Notes: generated from the sequence alone by a model not told the origin. Counted from the first letter of the stretch, positions 9,508 through 19,758 are shown. The stretch: DNA of 64,000 nucleotides from Methanobrevibacter cuticularis (GCF_001639285.1 NZ_LWMW01000147.1:1-64000), one strand, 5' to 3'. Numbers and translations: made by a program.

Positions 9508-10171
9508 TTATTAATTTTTCTGTATGTGATTATTAATGCTTTTTGATCATTTTCATTAAAGGTTATGAAGTTTTCTTAGAAATCTTTCTTGAAAAATTGT
9601 GTAGATGTTATTATTCTACTTGGGATGTTATCTAGTAAGTTTTGGATAAAACAAGGAGAAAAATAAGATAAATCATAGGATTATAATTCATTTTTTTCAA
9701 TTTTTTTCATGATATTCCTTAAATGAGAAAATGTGTGGAAAATTATGGGATGGTTTAAATAGCTTATTTTTATGAGTATGATAATTTTTTGTGTTTAATT
9801 TTTGTTATAATGGTTTTAAGTTCTTAAAACTTTAAGGGGGGGGGGGGGCAGTTTATGGAATTGTATCTAAGTTCTTATTTGTTCGTAAATGGGTAATGGA
9901 GTTTGTAGAATTGATATCTTTATATATGGGTAATTACTATAACTATAATTGTCCAGTGATTAAAGATTAATAGTTTAATAATATACTAACTGTTCTTTTA
10001 TGAACTAACAAGTTTTTTCATGTATCGAAACAATAACTTTAGCATAATTATTAAATATTTTTAGTCTTTTAATTAATAGCTGGCAATCATATGAACATTA
10101 ATTAAGAAAAAACACGACTCAACATAAAAAAAGTAATAATTTAATGTTCAAAAAAAGAGGTGAAAAATATT
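9508..10171. other. Intergenic region with a 13-bp G tract
   Basis: No intact gene seen. The notable feature is an uninterrupted run of 13 G at 9836-9848 in otherwise AT-rich DNA, about 320 bp upstream of the adhesin start. TATA-like stretches occur at about 9921-9928 (TTTATATA). Confidence 0.6.
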
Positions 10172-12229
10172 ATGAACAAATTTAAAAAAACATCTGTTCA
10201 GATGCTCTTACTAGTAACACTTGCATTATTTGTAATAGTTAGTTTACAAGCTAGTTTCGCAGCTGATCAAAACATTAATGACACTAGTACAGGTGGAATT
10301 GCACAAGGTATAACTAATACTGGTGTTGGAGACACTTTATTCTTACAACCTGGAACCTATAACAAAACCAATCAAGACATTAATCTAACAATAAGCAAAA
10401 ACATCACAATACGAGGAAACGGTTCAACAGATAGTGTAATTATCAGTGCACAAAAACAATTTAGAATATTCGCAGTAAATGGCATTAATGCTACTTTTAT
10501 AAATATTACATTTACAGATTCAATTAGTAGAGCAATAATGGCAACTGATAGTAGTATTACAGTCATCAATTGTACTTTCAAAGATAATATAGGATATGAT
10601 GGTGGAGCAATAAATGTAAATAATGGTAATTGTTATGTATTTAATTCTACTTTTCTAGGCAATAATGCAACTCGTGATGGTGGAGCAATATACATTATAG
10701 ATAATGAAAATTCTAGTATTATCAACTGTACTTTCATTGGTAATAACGCAACATATGGTGGGGCAATTACTACTATACGTCATGGTAATTTTAATATTGC
10801 TAATTGTACATTTATTGATAATACTGCTTTAAGAGATTCTGGAGCAGTCAATATTAATAGTGCTCCTACTCCTTCAAATATAACTGGTTCTATATTTATT
10901 AATAATAGTGCAGGAGGAAGTGGTGGAGGAATTCATATGTCTAACTCTGACTCCAATATAGATAATTGTACATTTATTAATAATAGTGCATCTGGTAGAG
11001 GCGGTGGTATCGATACTATAGGTAACAGTACTTCTACTATTAATAATACTAATATTACTGGTAATAATGCATCTAATGGTGGAGGAATTTACAACAATGG
11101 TAACGCTACTATCGGCAATAACAATGTAATAGATAATGCCACTAATAATGGTGATTTGTCTACTGGTGGTGAGAATAATATTATTGGTGATTTGGTTAAT
11201 AATGGTAATGCTGATTTGGGCAGTAATAATGCTGTTGATAATCTTATTAATGATGGTAATACTACTGTTGGCGATAACAATGTATTAGGTAATGTTACTA
11301 ATAATGGTGATTTGTCTACTGGTGGTGAGAATAATATTATTGGTGATTTGGTTAATAATGGTAATGCTGATTTGGGCAGTAATAATGCTGTTGATAATCT
11401 TATTAATGATGGTAATACTACTGTTGGCGATAACAATGTATTAGGTAATGTTACTAATAATGGTGATTTGTCTACTAGTGGTGAAAATAATTCTATTGGT
11501 GATTTGGTTAATAATGGTAATGCTGATTTAGGTAGTAATAATATTGTTGATAATCTCGTTGATAATGGTAATACTACTATTGGTGGTAGGATTTATTATC
11601 AATCTGATCTTGTGTTATCTATTAGTGTTTCTAAAGATAAAGTAACTATCATTGTAGTAGCTACAAACAGACATACTGGTAAAGGACTTAGTGATGTAAC
11701 AATCAATTTCTATGCTAATGATGAGCTAATTGGTTCTGCTGTTACTGATGAAAACGGTATTGCAATATTTACTTATACTGCACCAAATAAAGGAACATAC
11801 AACATACGTGCTGATTTAGAACAATACAACATTACTAATGACACTGGAAACTTCACAATCGAAGGATCTAACAATACTGCAAATGCAACTGTTAATGAAA
11901 CAACACCTACTCCAACTCCAACTCCTACACCAACTCCTGTTCCTGAAACTAGTGATATAGTGGTTTATAAAAATGAGATAAGTAAAACAACAACAAAGAA
12001 GAAGATTGTTTACATCAGAACAGTACAATACAAAAATTTGGGTAAAAAAACAGGCTCAAAAACCTACATAAAAACATTCAGCAAAAAATTCAAATTCATT
12101 GCAATAAAAGCAAGTAAATACATCAAATACACATTCAACAAAAAAACAAACACACTAAAAGTAACCATAACCAACTTAGCATACAAAAAACTAGCAACCA
12201 TCAAATTCAAAGCCTACAGAAAAACCTAA
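10172..12229 (+). CDS. Adhesin-like surface protein with beta-helix and Ig-like domains
   Basis: A secreted surface protein of 685 residues from the ATG at 10172, which has GAGGTG nine bases upstream; the in-frame GTG at 10160 lies inside that site. Layout: a Sec signal peptide (hydrophobic LLLVTLALFVIV, probable cleavage after SFA); right-handed beta-helix rungs with repeated NCTFIGNNAT and GGGI segments; 52-residue near-identical repeats (11144-11590); one Ig-like domain (KGLSDVTINFYANDE); a Pro-Thr linker (about 11905-11945); and a basic C-terminal domain of about 90 residues shared with the adhesin at the start of the window. There is no membrane anchor, so attachment to pseudomurein or another wall polymer through the basic domain is inferred. 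Asn codons change from mostly AAT to mostly AAC towards the 3' end. Confidence 0.9.
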   Translation: MNKFKKTSVQMLLLVTLALFVIVSLQASFAADQNINDTSTGGIAQGITNTGVGDTLFLQPGTYNKTNQDINLTISKNITIRGNGSTDSVIISAQKQFRIFAVNGINATFINITFTDSISRAIMATDSSITVINCTFKDNIGYDGGAINVNNGNCYVFNSTFLGNNATRDGGAIYIIDNENSSIINCTFIGNNATYGGAITTIRHGNFNIANCTFIDNTALRDSGAVNINSAPTPSNITGSIFINNSAGGSGGGIHMSNSDSNIDNCTFINNSASGRGGGIDTIGNSTSTINNTNITGNNASNGGGIYNNGNATIGNNNVIDNATNNGDLSTGGENNIIGDLVNNGNADLGSNNAVDNLINDGNTTVGDNNVLGNVTNNGDLSTGGENNIIGDLVNNGNADLGSNNAVDNLINDGNTTVGDNNVLGNVTNNGDLSTSGENNSIGDLVNNGNADLGSNNIVDNLVDNGNTTIGGRIYYQSDLVLSISVSKDKVTIIVVATNRHTGKGLSDVTINFYANDELIGSAVTDENGIAIFTYTAPNKGTYNIRADLEQYNITNDTGNFTIEGSNNTANATVNETTPTPTPTPTPTPVPETSDIVVYKNEISKTTTKKKIVYIRTVQYKNLGKKTGSKTYIKTFSKKFKFIAIKASKYIKYTFNKKTNTLKVTITNLAYKKLATIKFKAYRKT
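11144..11590 (+). repeat. 156-bp tandem coding repeats in the adhesin
   Basis: Units start at 11144, 11300 and 11456, the last incomplete and diverging. The first two are almost identical. Each encodes 52 residues rich in Asn, Gly and Asp (NNGDLSTGGENN type). Confidence 0.9.
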
Positions 12230-12289
12230 AAAAGAAACTAAATAATAATAATAATAATAATTTCATTTGTTTGAAAATAATTATTTTTT

Positions 12290-12325
12290 AGGAGATTTGA
12301 TTATTATTCTCCTTATTTTTTATTT
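12290..12325 (+). terminator. Hairpin plus T-run terminator after the adhesin
   Basis: AGGAGA (12290-12295) pairs with TCTCCT (12308-12313), followed by a T-rich tract. Almost the same hairpin occurs at 52588-52611 after another gene. Confidence 0.6.
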
Positions 12326-12518
12326 TTTAAATAGTTTTAATTTTAGATAAGAATAAAAAACTCTTTATAATTAAAAACAATATTTATACATTTTAATAAG
12401 TTGTTTTATTATTTACTATATATTAATAGGTTTATTTTATTTTTTCATATTAATAATAATCATAATTTTTTAATATAATAACAACATTTAAAAATAATGA
12501 AAATTATAATAAATATAA

Positions 12519-12534
12519 TCGTGTATATACACGA
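12519..12534. promoter_or_regulatory. 16-bp palindrome upstream of the MarR gene
   Basis: TCGTGTATATACACGA is a perfect 16-bp palindrome, 100 bp before the MarR start. MarR proteins bind such inverted repeats as dimers and often control their own gene, so this is a candidate operator. That role is inferred. Confidence 0.5.
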
Positions 12535-12633
12535 ATTATTATTTAATAAATGATATTTTATTGTATCTATGATATTATTTTATTTACTTATAAGAGTATA
12601 TTTTAGTTTTATCTTTAAAATGGGGAATTAAAT

Positions 12634-13062
12634 ATGAAATATAAAAAAATGAACAATTCTTCACCCTGTCATTGTTTAAACATTAGGAGAGCATCACAGA
12701 ATTTAACTGAAATTTATGGAAATTATCTTAAAGATACTGGATTGTCAGTAAGTCAATATAGCATTTTAAATCATTTAAAATTATTTGAACCAATAAGTGT
12801 AAGTGATTTAGCTAAAAAAATGAGATTGGATAGAACCACAGTAGTTAGAAACCTAAAACCACTTGAAGATAAATGTTTCGTTGAGGATATCTCTAAAAAA
12901 AATGCAAGAAATAGAAAGTTAAAATTAACAGAATTAGGGATTAAAATTCATAAAAAAGGAACTAGATCTTGGATTGATGCCCAAAAATATATAGAAACTC
13001 ATTTAGGAAAAGAAAATCTGGAAATTTTGTCTACATTACTTAATAAAGTTGAGTCTATTTAG
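12634..13062 (+). CDS. MarR family transcriptional regulator
   Basis: A 142-residue winged-helix regulator. Residues about 48-110 contain the MarR core: ISVSDLAKKMRLDRTTVVRN is the recognition region, and KLKLTELGIKIHKKG is the wing and start of the dimer helix. The N-terminus has SSPCHC; a CxC pair in this position can sense oxidants or metals in some MarR proteins, but that is only suggested here. A palindrome lies about 100 bp upstream. The Fe-S protein gene downstream, in the same direction, is a plausible target. The last bases of the gene are duplicated just after it. Confidence 0.9.
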   Translation: MKYKKMNNSSPCHCLNIRRASQNLTEIYGNYLKDTGLSVSQYSILNHLKLFEPISVSDLAKKMRLDRTTVVRNLKPLEDKCFVEDISKKNARNRKLKLTELGIKIHKKGTRSWIDAQKYIETHLGKENLEILSTLLNKVESI

Positions 13063-13131
13063 GAATTTTATCTTCTGGTTATTTTAGTTTGTAAGGTTGA
13101 GTCTATTTAGGAATTTTATCTTGTGGTTAGT
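13048..13131 (+). repeat. 48-bp duplication of the marR 3' end
   Basis: The segment from 13048, including the VESI codons and stop, recurs at 13096 with one or two changes. It is a gene-end duplication of the type seen repeatedly in this window. Confidence 0.8.
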
Positions 13132-13227
13132 TTCATTAGAAAAGTGGAATCAAAGTAATTATAATTATTTATTAAAAATAATTCTTTAAGAAGTTATTTA
13201 AGTATTAAATATTAAGGGATTTTAAAA

Positions 13228-14100
13228 ATGAAAAAATTTTTGATAGAAAAAATAAAGGAATTTGTTTTAGAGGATAAATTTAACAAGCATGATTTTTCAG
13301 ATGGGCCTGGATTTGAAGACCCATTAGTTAAAATAGCTTCAATTAATGATTCTATTTTTGAAGATTACAAATCAATAATAGGAGACTTTCATTTTACTCC
13401 AAAAGAGGTATTTGAAAAAGAATTTGGTGAGAATAGCTTGATTAATGGTTCTGTAATAAGTATTTCTCTACCAATAGGTGAAAATATAATTAAAACTAAT
13501 CGAAAAGAAAAAACTATTCCCTCTAAAGAATGGACTCTTCTTCGAAGTTATGGAAATGAGCGGGCTGTTGCAAATTACTTAATTGAGCTGTTAAATCAAG
13601 AAGGATATAAAGCATTAGCCCCAGCTTATTCTGAATGGTTTAATACTATCTCTTCTCAAAATGGAATAAGTTCTAATTGGTCTGAACGTCATATAGCTTA
13701 TGCAGTGGGTTTAGGTACATTTAGCTTAAATCAGGCATTTATCACTGAAAAAGGTATTAGTAATAGACTGATTTCGGTGGTAACAGATTTGGTTCTAGAA
13801 AATGATGATAGAACAGCTGAGCATCATTTAGCTAATTGTTTACATTTCATAAATGGAAAATGTAGGGCTTGTGTTAGACGATGCCCTATAAATGCTTTAT
13901 CAGATAATGGTATAGATAAATATCCTTGTTTTGATAAATTATATGGGGAAAAAGGGCAAGAAATAGCTAAAAAACGAGGAGCTATTTTATCATCAGGCTC
14001 AGGATGTGGATTATGTCAAACTCGTGTTCCTTGTGAGAGAAAAAATCCAACAGCTAAATTAAAATCTATGATAAATAAGGAATTCATTGCTACATTGTAA
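13228..14100 (+). CDS. QueG-like 4Fe-4S protein
   Basis: A 290-residue iron-sulfur protein related to epoxyqueuosine reductase (QueG), which carries a cobalamin-binding N-terminal part and two 4Fe-4S clusters. The QueG-like stretch RHIAYAVGLGTFSLNQAFIT is present. It is followed by a first cysteine set (NCLHF, then GKCRACVRRCPINAL) and a second (YPCFDK, then GCGLCQTRVPCERKNP). Archaea make archaeosine rather than queuosine, and many carry such paralogues with unknown substrates, so a redox role is proposed without a substrate. It follows the MarR gene by 165 bp. Confidence 0.75.
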   Translation: MKKFLIEKIKEFVLEDKFNKHDFSDGPGFEDPLVKIASINDSIFEDYKSIIGDFHFTPKEVFEKEFGENSLINGSVISISLPIGENIIKTNRKEKTIPSKEWTLLRSYGNERAVANYLIELLNQEGYKALAPAYSEWFNTISSQNGISSNWSERHIAYAVGLGTFSLNQAFITEKGISNRLISVVTDLVLENDDRTAEHHLANCLHFINGKCRACVRRCPINALSDNGIDKYPCFDKLYGEKGQEIAKKRGAILSSGSGCGLCQTRVPCERKNPTAKLKSMINKEFIATL

Positions 14101-14240
14101 TTGGAAATCTAAATTAATGAAAGTATGTAACTATAAATATGAAAATAAACAATTGTTATATAGCTTTCCTTACCCTGAATTTAATTTTCTTAAAAATTAG
14201 ATTTACCTATTAATTTAAATTATTTTAAAGTCATATCTGA

Positions 14241-14412
14241 AGATTAAGTATTTGAAGATTAGTTATCTAACTATTAAGTATCTGAAGATTAATTATCTGA
14301 AGATTAAGTATTTGAAGATTAGTTATCTGAAGATTAAGTATTTGAAGATTAGTTATCTGAAGATTAAGTATTTGAAGATTAGTTATCTAAATATTAAGTA
14401 TCTAAAGATTAA
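14241..14412 (+). repeat. 30-bp tandem repeat built from 15-bp halves
   Basis: Contiguous units with period 30, each made of two similar 15-bp halves of the form GAAGATTAAGTATTT and GAAGATTAGTTATCT. About five to six copies lie between the Fe-S protein and the amidohydrolase. There are no spacers, so it is not CRISPR. The rest of 14101-14462 is AT-rich with nothing else seen. Confidence 0.9.
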
Positions 14413-14462
14413 TAATAAAGAAATATTTTAAAAAAGAGATTTTAAAAAAATGAGTTGTTATT

Positions 14463-15701
14463 ATGAAACCTATTTTAATCACCAATATTAATTTAATAGA
14501 TGGAAATGCTAATGAACCAGTTGAAAATACATCAATATCTATTGGAAATAAAAAAATTTTAGCTATTGGAGGTGATTTATCCAAGGATGAATCAAATTAT
14601 GATAAAATAATTGATGGAAATGATGGTTTTTTATTGCCAGGTTTCATTGATACACATGTTCATTTAATGACTAATGGATTTTTAAATGAATCTACAATGA
14701 ATGATCCACTTTCTTATTACTTTTATAATGCTGCAAAGAACATGAAAGATACATTAAATGCAGGTGTAACTACAGCTCGTGATTGCGGGCTAGTTGATAT
14801 TGGGGTTAAAATGGCTGTTGAAAGGGGATTATTCCCTGCCCCAAAACTGCAAATTTGTGTAATTCCTCTTTCAATAACAGGTGGACATTTTGATCTATAT
14901 TTAAATTCTGGTTATGACATGGTTGTTCAATATCCTGGATTTCCTCATCCAGTATGTGATGGTGTTGAAGGAGTATTGTCTAAAACAAGAGAGGTCATAA
15001 GAGCTAAAGCAGATTTTGTTAAAGTAATGGCAACTGGTGGAGTTATAAGCGCTAATGATGCTCCTGAAGATACTCAATTTAATGTTAAAGAATTAAAGAC
15101 AGTAGTTGCAGAAGCTAAACGTATTGGAAATAAAAAAGTGGCTACTCATTGTCATGGTTTAGGTGGAATAAAAACTTCATTAAAGGCTGGAGTTCATTCT
15201 ATTGAGCATGGAACTTTCATGGACAAACCAACAGCTAAAATAATGGCTAAAAAAGGGACTTTTTTAGTTCCAACCTTCTCTGTTATTAATTTTCAGAAAA
15301 AACAAGCCAATGAAAATAAATTGCCTGAAGATAAAATACCAAAGGCTTTAGAAGTAGCTAAAGTTCATAAAGAGAACATAGAAATGGCATATGAAGAAGG
15401 AGTAAATATGGTCATGGGGACTGATGGTGGCGTTGTACCTCATGGAGAAAATTTAGGAGAACTTGCATATTTAACTAATATGGGAATGACTCCTCTTGAA
15501 GCGATAAGAGCAGGAACAAGTAATGCAGCTAAATGTTTAGGAATCGAAAAGGAAACGGGTTCAATTGAAGTTGGAAAATTGGCTGATTTGTTGATAACTG
15601 ATAAAAATCCCCTTGAAGATATATCTAAACTAGGTTCTGCAGATAATATTTCATTTATAATGCAAAATGGTAAAGTGGTTAAAAATAACATGGATAGTTA
15701 A
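14463..15701 (+). CDS. Amidohydrolase family protein (imidazolonepropionase/prolidase-like)
   Basis: A 412-residue cytosolic metal-dependent hydrolase of the COG1228 type. Metal-binding and catalytic motifs appear in order: DTHVHL (His65, His67), VKVMATGGV (the Lys that bridges the metals), ATHCHG, IEHGTF and MGTDGG (catalytic Asp). The C-terminal GKLADLLITDKNPLEDI is the usual small beta-sandwich end. The substrate is unknown; relatives hydrolyse cyclic amides or proline dipeptides. The ATG at 14463 is the first in frame. A 30-bp tandem repeat lies upstream and a 40-bp repeat downstream. Confidence 0.85.
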   Translation: MKPILITNINLIDGNANEPVENTSISIGNKKILAIGGDLSKDESNYDKIIDGNDGFLLPGFIDTHVHLMTNGFLNESTMNDPLSYYFYNAAKNMKDTLNAGVTTARDCGLVDIGVKMAVERGLFPAPKLQICVIPLSITGGHFDLYLNSGYDMVVQYPGFPHPVCDGVEGVLSKTREVIRAKADFVKVMATGGVISANDAPEDTQFNVKELKTVVAEAKRIGNKKVATHCHGLGGIKTSLKAGVHSIEHGTFMDKPTAKIMAKKGTFLVPTFSVINFQKKQANENKLPEDKIPKALEVAKVHKENIEMAYEEGVNMVMGTDGGVVPHGENLGELAYLTNMGMTPLEAIRAGTSNAAKCLGIEKETGSIEVGKLADLLITDKNPLEDISKLGSADNISFIMQNGKVVKNNMDS

Positions 15702-15720
15702 TATTAAAATAGTTAGTATG

Positions 15721-15942
15721 ATATTTTATTTAAAGAAATAGTATTTAATTTGAAGTAGTATTATTTTATTTAAAGAAATAGTATTTAATTTGAAGTAGTA
15801 TTATTTTATTTAAAGAAATAGTATTTAATTTGAAGTAGTATTATTTTATTTAAAGAAATAGTATTTAATTTGAAGTAGTATTATTTTATTTAAAGAAATA
15901 GTATTTTATTTAAAGTAGTATTATTTTATTTAAAGAAATATC
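15721..15942 (+). repeat. 40-bp tandem repeat
   Basis: About 5.5 contiguous copies of an exact or near-exact 40-bp AT-rich unit lie between the amidohydrolase and copA. No coding potential is seen in the repeat. Confidence 0.95.
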
Positions 15943-16045
15943 ATGAATTTTTAATATAAAAATGGTTTAATTGGCTAATCAGCAGCTTTGATTTATATTT
16001 GACCAGAAAATAGCTATTTAGTTGACACTTCAGATGTGATTAACA

Positions 16046-18670
16046 ATGTCTAATTATAAAAAAAAAGAAATTGAAGTTCCTATCGATGGAATGCACTGTG
16101 CTTCTTGTGCAATTAATATAGAAAACTCTCTAAATAAACTAGATGGAGTTTCAAAAGTACAAGTTGATCTAAATTCGAATAAAGCAAGAATTGAATATAA
16201 TCCTGATTCTGTTTCTATCAAAGATATTGATAAAACTGTTGAAGATTTAGGTTTTTCTATTCCAAAAGATGAAATAACTCTTAAAATAGCTGGCATGCAC
16301 TGTGCTAATTGTGTTTCAAGTATTGAAAAAGCATTAAATAAATTGAATGGTGTGGATGAAGCTACTGTTAATTTAACTTCTCAAAAAGCTCTTGTATCAT
16401 ATGATAAAAAGTTAATAAGTCATGATGAAATGGGTAAAGCAATTGAAGATACAGGATTTGAATATTTAGGAGTCGATTCTCAAACTGATTCAGATTCTGA
16501 TGATAAGAGATATGAAAAGGATTTAAAAGATAAACTAAACAGAATAATTGTGGGGTTTGTTTTTTCAGGGATTTTAATGTTTGTGATGTATTATGATTTT
16601 CACTTTTTTTATCTTTCAATGTCTGAGATTTCTCTTCTAATAGCAATCATTCCATTTATTTACGTATCATATCCAATTATAAAAGCAGGATTCAATTCAA
16701 TAGTTCACAAACATTTAGACATGGATGTTATGTATACAATGGGAATATTAGTAGCTTTTGTATCAAGCTTACTTGGAACATTTAATATAATTCTAAATTC
16801 AAGCTTCATGTTCTATGAGACAGCTATTATGCTAGCATCATTTTTGATGTTAGGTAGATATTTAGAAACAAGAGCAAAAAACCAAACATCAACTTCTATA
16901 AAACAATTAATTGGATTACAACCTAAGTCAGCTACTTTACTTATTGAAAACAACAAAAATAATGAAACTAATAATTCTACTGATAAAAATAAAGAGAAGA
17001 TTATAAATATAAATAATGAAAATTATTTGGAAAAAAAGATTTTAATTGAAGATATAGCTATTGATGATTTGTTATTAGTTAGGCCAGGGGATAAGATACC
17101 TGTAGATGGAGAAGTGATTGATGGAAATAGCTATGTTGAAGAAGCTATGATTACAGGAGAGCCAATAGCTGAACTAAAATTTAAAGGAAAATCAGTTTTT
17201 GCTGGAACTATAAATCAAGATGGGATCTTAGTTATAAAAGCTATACACATTGGAAAGGAAACAATATTATCTCAAATCATTGATTTGGTTGAAAAAGCTC
17301 AATCATCTAGACCTCCAGTTCAAAAATTAGCAGATACAGTTGTGAAATATTTCATTCCAACAATATTAGTAATAGCTATTGCTTCATTCTTGCTTTGGTA
17401 TTTTGTTGAAAAAACTACACTTCTATTTGCCCTTACAACATTGATTTCAGTTTTGGTTGTAGCATGCCCATGTGCTTTAGGATTGGCTACTCCAACAGCA
17501 GTAACAGTTGGAATAGGTCGAGCTGCCGAATATGGGATATTAATTAAAAATGGGGAGACTTTAGAAACTTCTGGACATGTAGATGTAGCTATTTTTGATA
17601 AAACAGGAACAATAACTGAGGGTAATCCTGAAGTGGTAGATGTGATTATTTTTGATGATATTAAAAATAACACAGAAACTAAAAGTGATGAAGATGCTGA
17701 CTCTGATATAAGTGAAGAAAGTCAATTTGGTATGACTGAAAATGATTTCATTCAGATGATAGCTAGTTTAGAAAATAATTCTACTCATCCATTAGCTAAT
17801 GCTATTGTTAGAAAGGCAGAGGAATTAAGCATAGATTTGATTAAAATTAGTGATTTTGAAAATGTCACAGGAAAAGGATTAAAAGGGACTATAAATAATA
17901 AAAATATTTTGGTTGGAAATAAAGCTCTTTTAGAAGAAGAAGGAATTTTTGAGAGTGAAGATACTAATATTTCATTCAATGCCCTGGAAAAATATGATGA
18001 ATTGACTAAACAAAGTAAAACTGCAATATTTTTAGTTTATAATGAATCTATTAAAGGAATAATAACTTTAATGGATAAAGTGAGGCCTAATTCAAAAGCT
18101 ACTATTGAACAGCTGAAAAGAATGGGAATATTTACACTCATGTTAACAGGGGATAATGAGAAAACAGCTAAGAATGTAGCTAACTCTGTAGGTATAGATG
18201 ATTATATTGCTGAAGTTTTACCCAATGAAAAACTTGAAAAGGTTGTAGAAATTCAAAATACTGACAAAAAAGGAAAAGTTCTATTTGTTGGAGATGGAAT
18301 TAATGATGCTCCAGCTCTCTCTCAAGCTGACATTGGAATAGCTTTAGGAAGTGGAACAGATATAGCTATGGAAAGTGGAGATGTTGTTCTAATGGAAGGA
18401 AACTTAGAGAATGTGGTTGCTTCTATTCAATTTTCTAATAAGGTAATGACTCGTATTAAGGAAAATATCTTCTGGGCATTCGCATACAATATCATATTGA
18501 TTCCAATAGCTGCTGGTTTACTTTATCCTTTCTTTGGTATAATATTTAGACCCGAATTTGCAGGATTAGCTATGGCGTTAAGTTCAGTTACAGTGATTAC
18601 ATTATCATTAACACTGAAACGATATACACCACCTATAAAAAAACTAAGAGAAAAATTAAGTCTATCATAA
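16046..18670 (+). CDS. copA: Copper-translocating P-type ATPase
   Basis: An 874-residue P1B-type ATPase that exports Cu(I) across the cell membrane. Two N-terminal heavy-metal domains carry GMHCASC (about residues 14-20) and GMHCANC. The membrane metal site is CPC (Cys474-Pro-Cys476), and the phosphorylated Asp is Asp518 in DKTGTITEG. GDGINDAPALSQADIGIA is the hinge motif near the end. Asn- and Asp/Glu-rich stretches (about residues 295-325 and 545-565) lengthen the actuator and nucleotide domains. The CPC motif and paired domains favour Cu(I) (CopA) over Zn/Cd pumps. No regulator or copper chaperone gene is adjacent. Confidence 0.95.
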   Translation: MSNYKKKEIEVPIDGMHCASCAINIENSLNKLDGVSKVQVDLNSNKARIEYNPDSVSIKDIDKTVEDLGFSIPKDEITLKIAGMHCANCVSSIEKALNKLNGVDEATVNLTSQKALVSYDKKLISHDEMGKAIEDTGFEYLGVDSQTDSDSDDKRYEKDLKDKLNRIIVGFVFSGILMFVMYYDFHFFYLSMSEISLLIAIIPFIYVSYPIIKAGFNSIVHKHLDMDVMYTMGILVAFVSSLLGTFNIILNSSFMFYETAIMLASFLMLGRYLETRAKNQTSTSIKQLIGLQPKSATLLIENNKNNETNNSTDKNKEKIININNENYLEKKILIEDIAIDDLLLVRPGDKIPVDGEVIDGNSYVEEAMITGEPIAELKFKGKSVFAGTINQDGILVIKAIHIGKETILSQIIDLVEKAQSSRPPVQKLADTVVKYFIPTILVIAIASFLLWYFVEKTTLLFALTTLISVLVVACPCALGLATPTAVTVGIGRAAEYGILIKNGETLETSGHVDVAIFDKTGTITEGNPEVVDVIIFDDIKNNTETKSDEDADSDISEESQFGMTENDFIQMIASLENNSTHPLANAIVRKAEELSIDLIKISDFENVTGKGLKGTINNKNILVGNKALLEEEGIFESEDTNISFNALEKYDELTKQSKTAIFLVYNESIKGIITLMDKVRPNSKATIEQLKRMGIFTLMLTGDNEKTAKNVANSVGIDDYIAEVLPNEKLEKVVEIQNTDKKGKVLFVGDGINDAPALSQADIGIALGSGTDIAMESGDVVLMEGNLENVVASIQFSNKVMTRIKENIFWAFAYNIILIPIAAGLLYPFFGIIFRPEFAGLAMALSSVTVITLSLTLKRYTPPIKKLREKLSLS

Positions 18671-19758
18671 TATTTTCAGTTAGTCTTCATAATAATAATG
18701 CTTATTAACATTCTTTTTATTTAAAATGATGTTAATATCATTATTATTAATGAAATTATTTTTTAATTTTGTATCATGATTAAATAGAATTTTTATTATA
18801 GTCATTATTGAAAAGTTTATCATTTTATAAAATTATAATATTCAATTTTTTATCTTTAAATTCAATTTAAACAATTTTTAAGAAAAATAAAAATATTAAT
18901 AATTTACAAACATTACCACTATTACTATAATATAATTGAAATTATAGATTTTATAAATATTATTTTTAAAAAATAAAATAATATAGATATTTATATGATA
19001 TTTAAAGATTTTAAATGCAAAATATTTTTATTAAATTTTTTTAAAATCTTAGTGAGTGGAAAATAATTATTTTTTATAAAAGTTTATTCTTAACATTATG
19101 AGTTTAAATCTAATATAAATCTATATTAATTCTTAATTTAGTAAAATTAAATATTTTAAGTAGTTAAATTTTAAATAAAATTCTAATATTTTAAATAAAA
19201 TTCTAATAAACCTTAATATTGATATTAACGCCATTTAATTAAATTTTTCCATGATATAATTCATTTATTTGAATATTGATATTATTATACTGCTTAATTC
19301 ATGATTTAAATTTATATAATCAATTATTTTAAAATACTAATATTTTTGTATGCTTTAAAATAATAATGTGATTTCACGGATTCTTAAAATTTTAATTTTG
19401 GAATTATTTCCCACTCAATAGAATATTTTTAGATTTATAGATTATTAAATATTTTTTTTATTAGGATATTTTTATATTTCTAGATTATTAAATATTTTTT
19501 TATTAGGATATTTTTATATTCCTAGATTATTAAATATTTTTTTTATTAGAATATCTTTAGATTTTTAGAAAGCGAAAATAAATTTTATAGGTCTTTTTTA
19601 AGTTATTTTTAAATATAAGAAAAAATAGTTAAGTAATAATGAAATTGGAAACTAAGATATTAGAAAGCTTCCAAATACACTATAGGAGTATCTATTATTA
19701 ATATTAAATATTATTTTATATCTTCTTTTTTTTATATAAGTGTATATAATACTTATTT
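18671..19758. other. 1.1-kb AT-rich intergenic region
   Basis: No gene seen on either strand. It contains the first copy of the 135-bp dispersed repeat (18798-18932). It also holds three tandem copies of a 42-43-bp unit (about 19440-19570, built around GATTATTAAATATTTTTT). Confidence 0.7.
18798..18932 (+). repeat. 135-bp dispersed non-coding repeat, copy 1
   Basis: Matches 25011-25145 over 135 bp with five mismatches by eye and no gaps. The two copies share orientation. It has no open frame. Copy 2 ends 30 bp before an HTH gene; copy 1 has no gene directly after it. Confidence 0.9.

Noticed and set aside
11089-11436. Minus-strand ORF across adhesin repeats
   Set aside because: It is the antisense of repeated coding units, with periodic composition and no family likeness.
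14241-14412. Possible CRISPR array (30-bp repeats)
   Set aside because: Units are contiguous without unique spacers, and there are no cas genes; it is a minisatellite.
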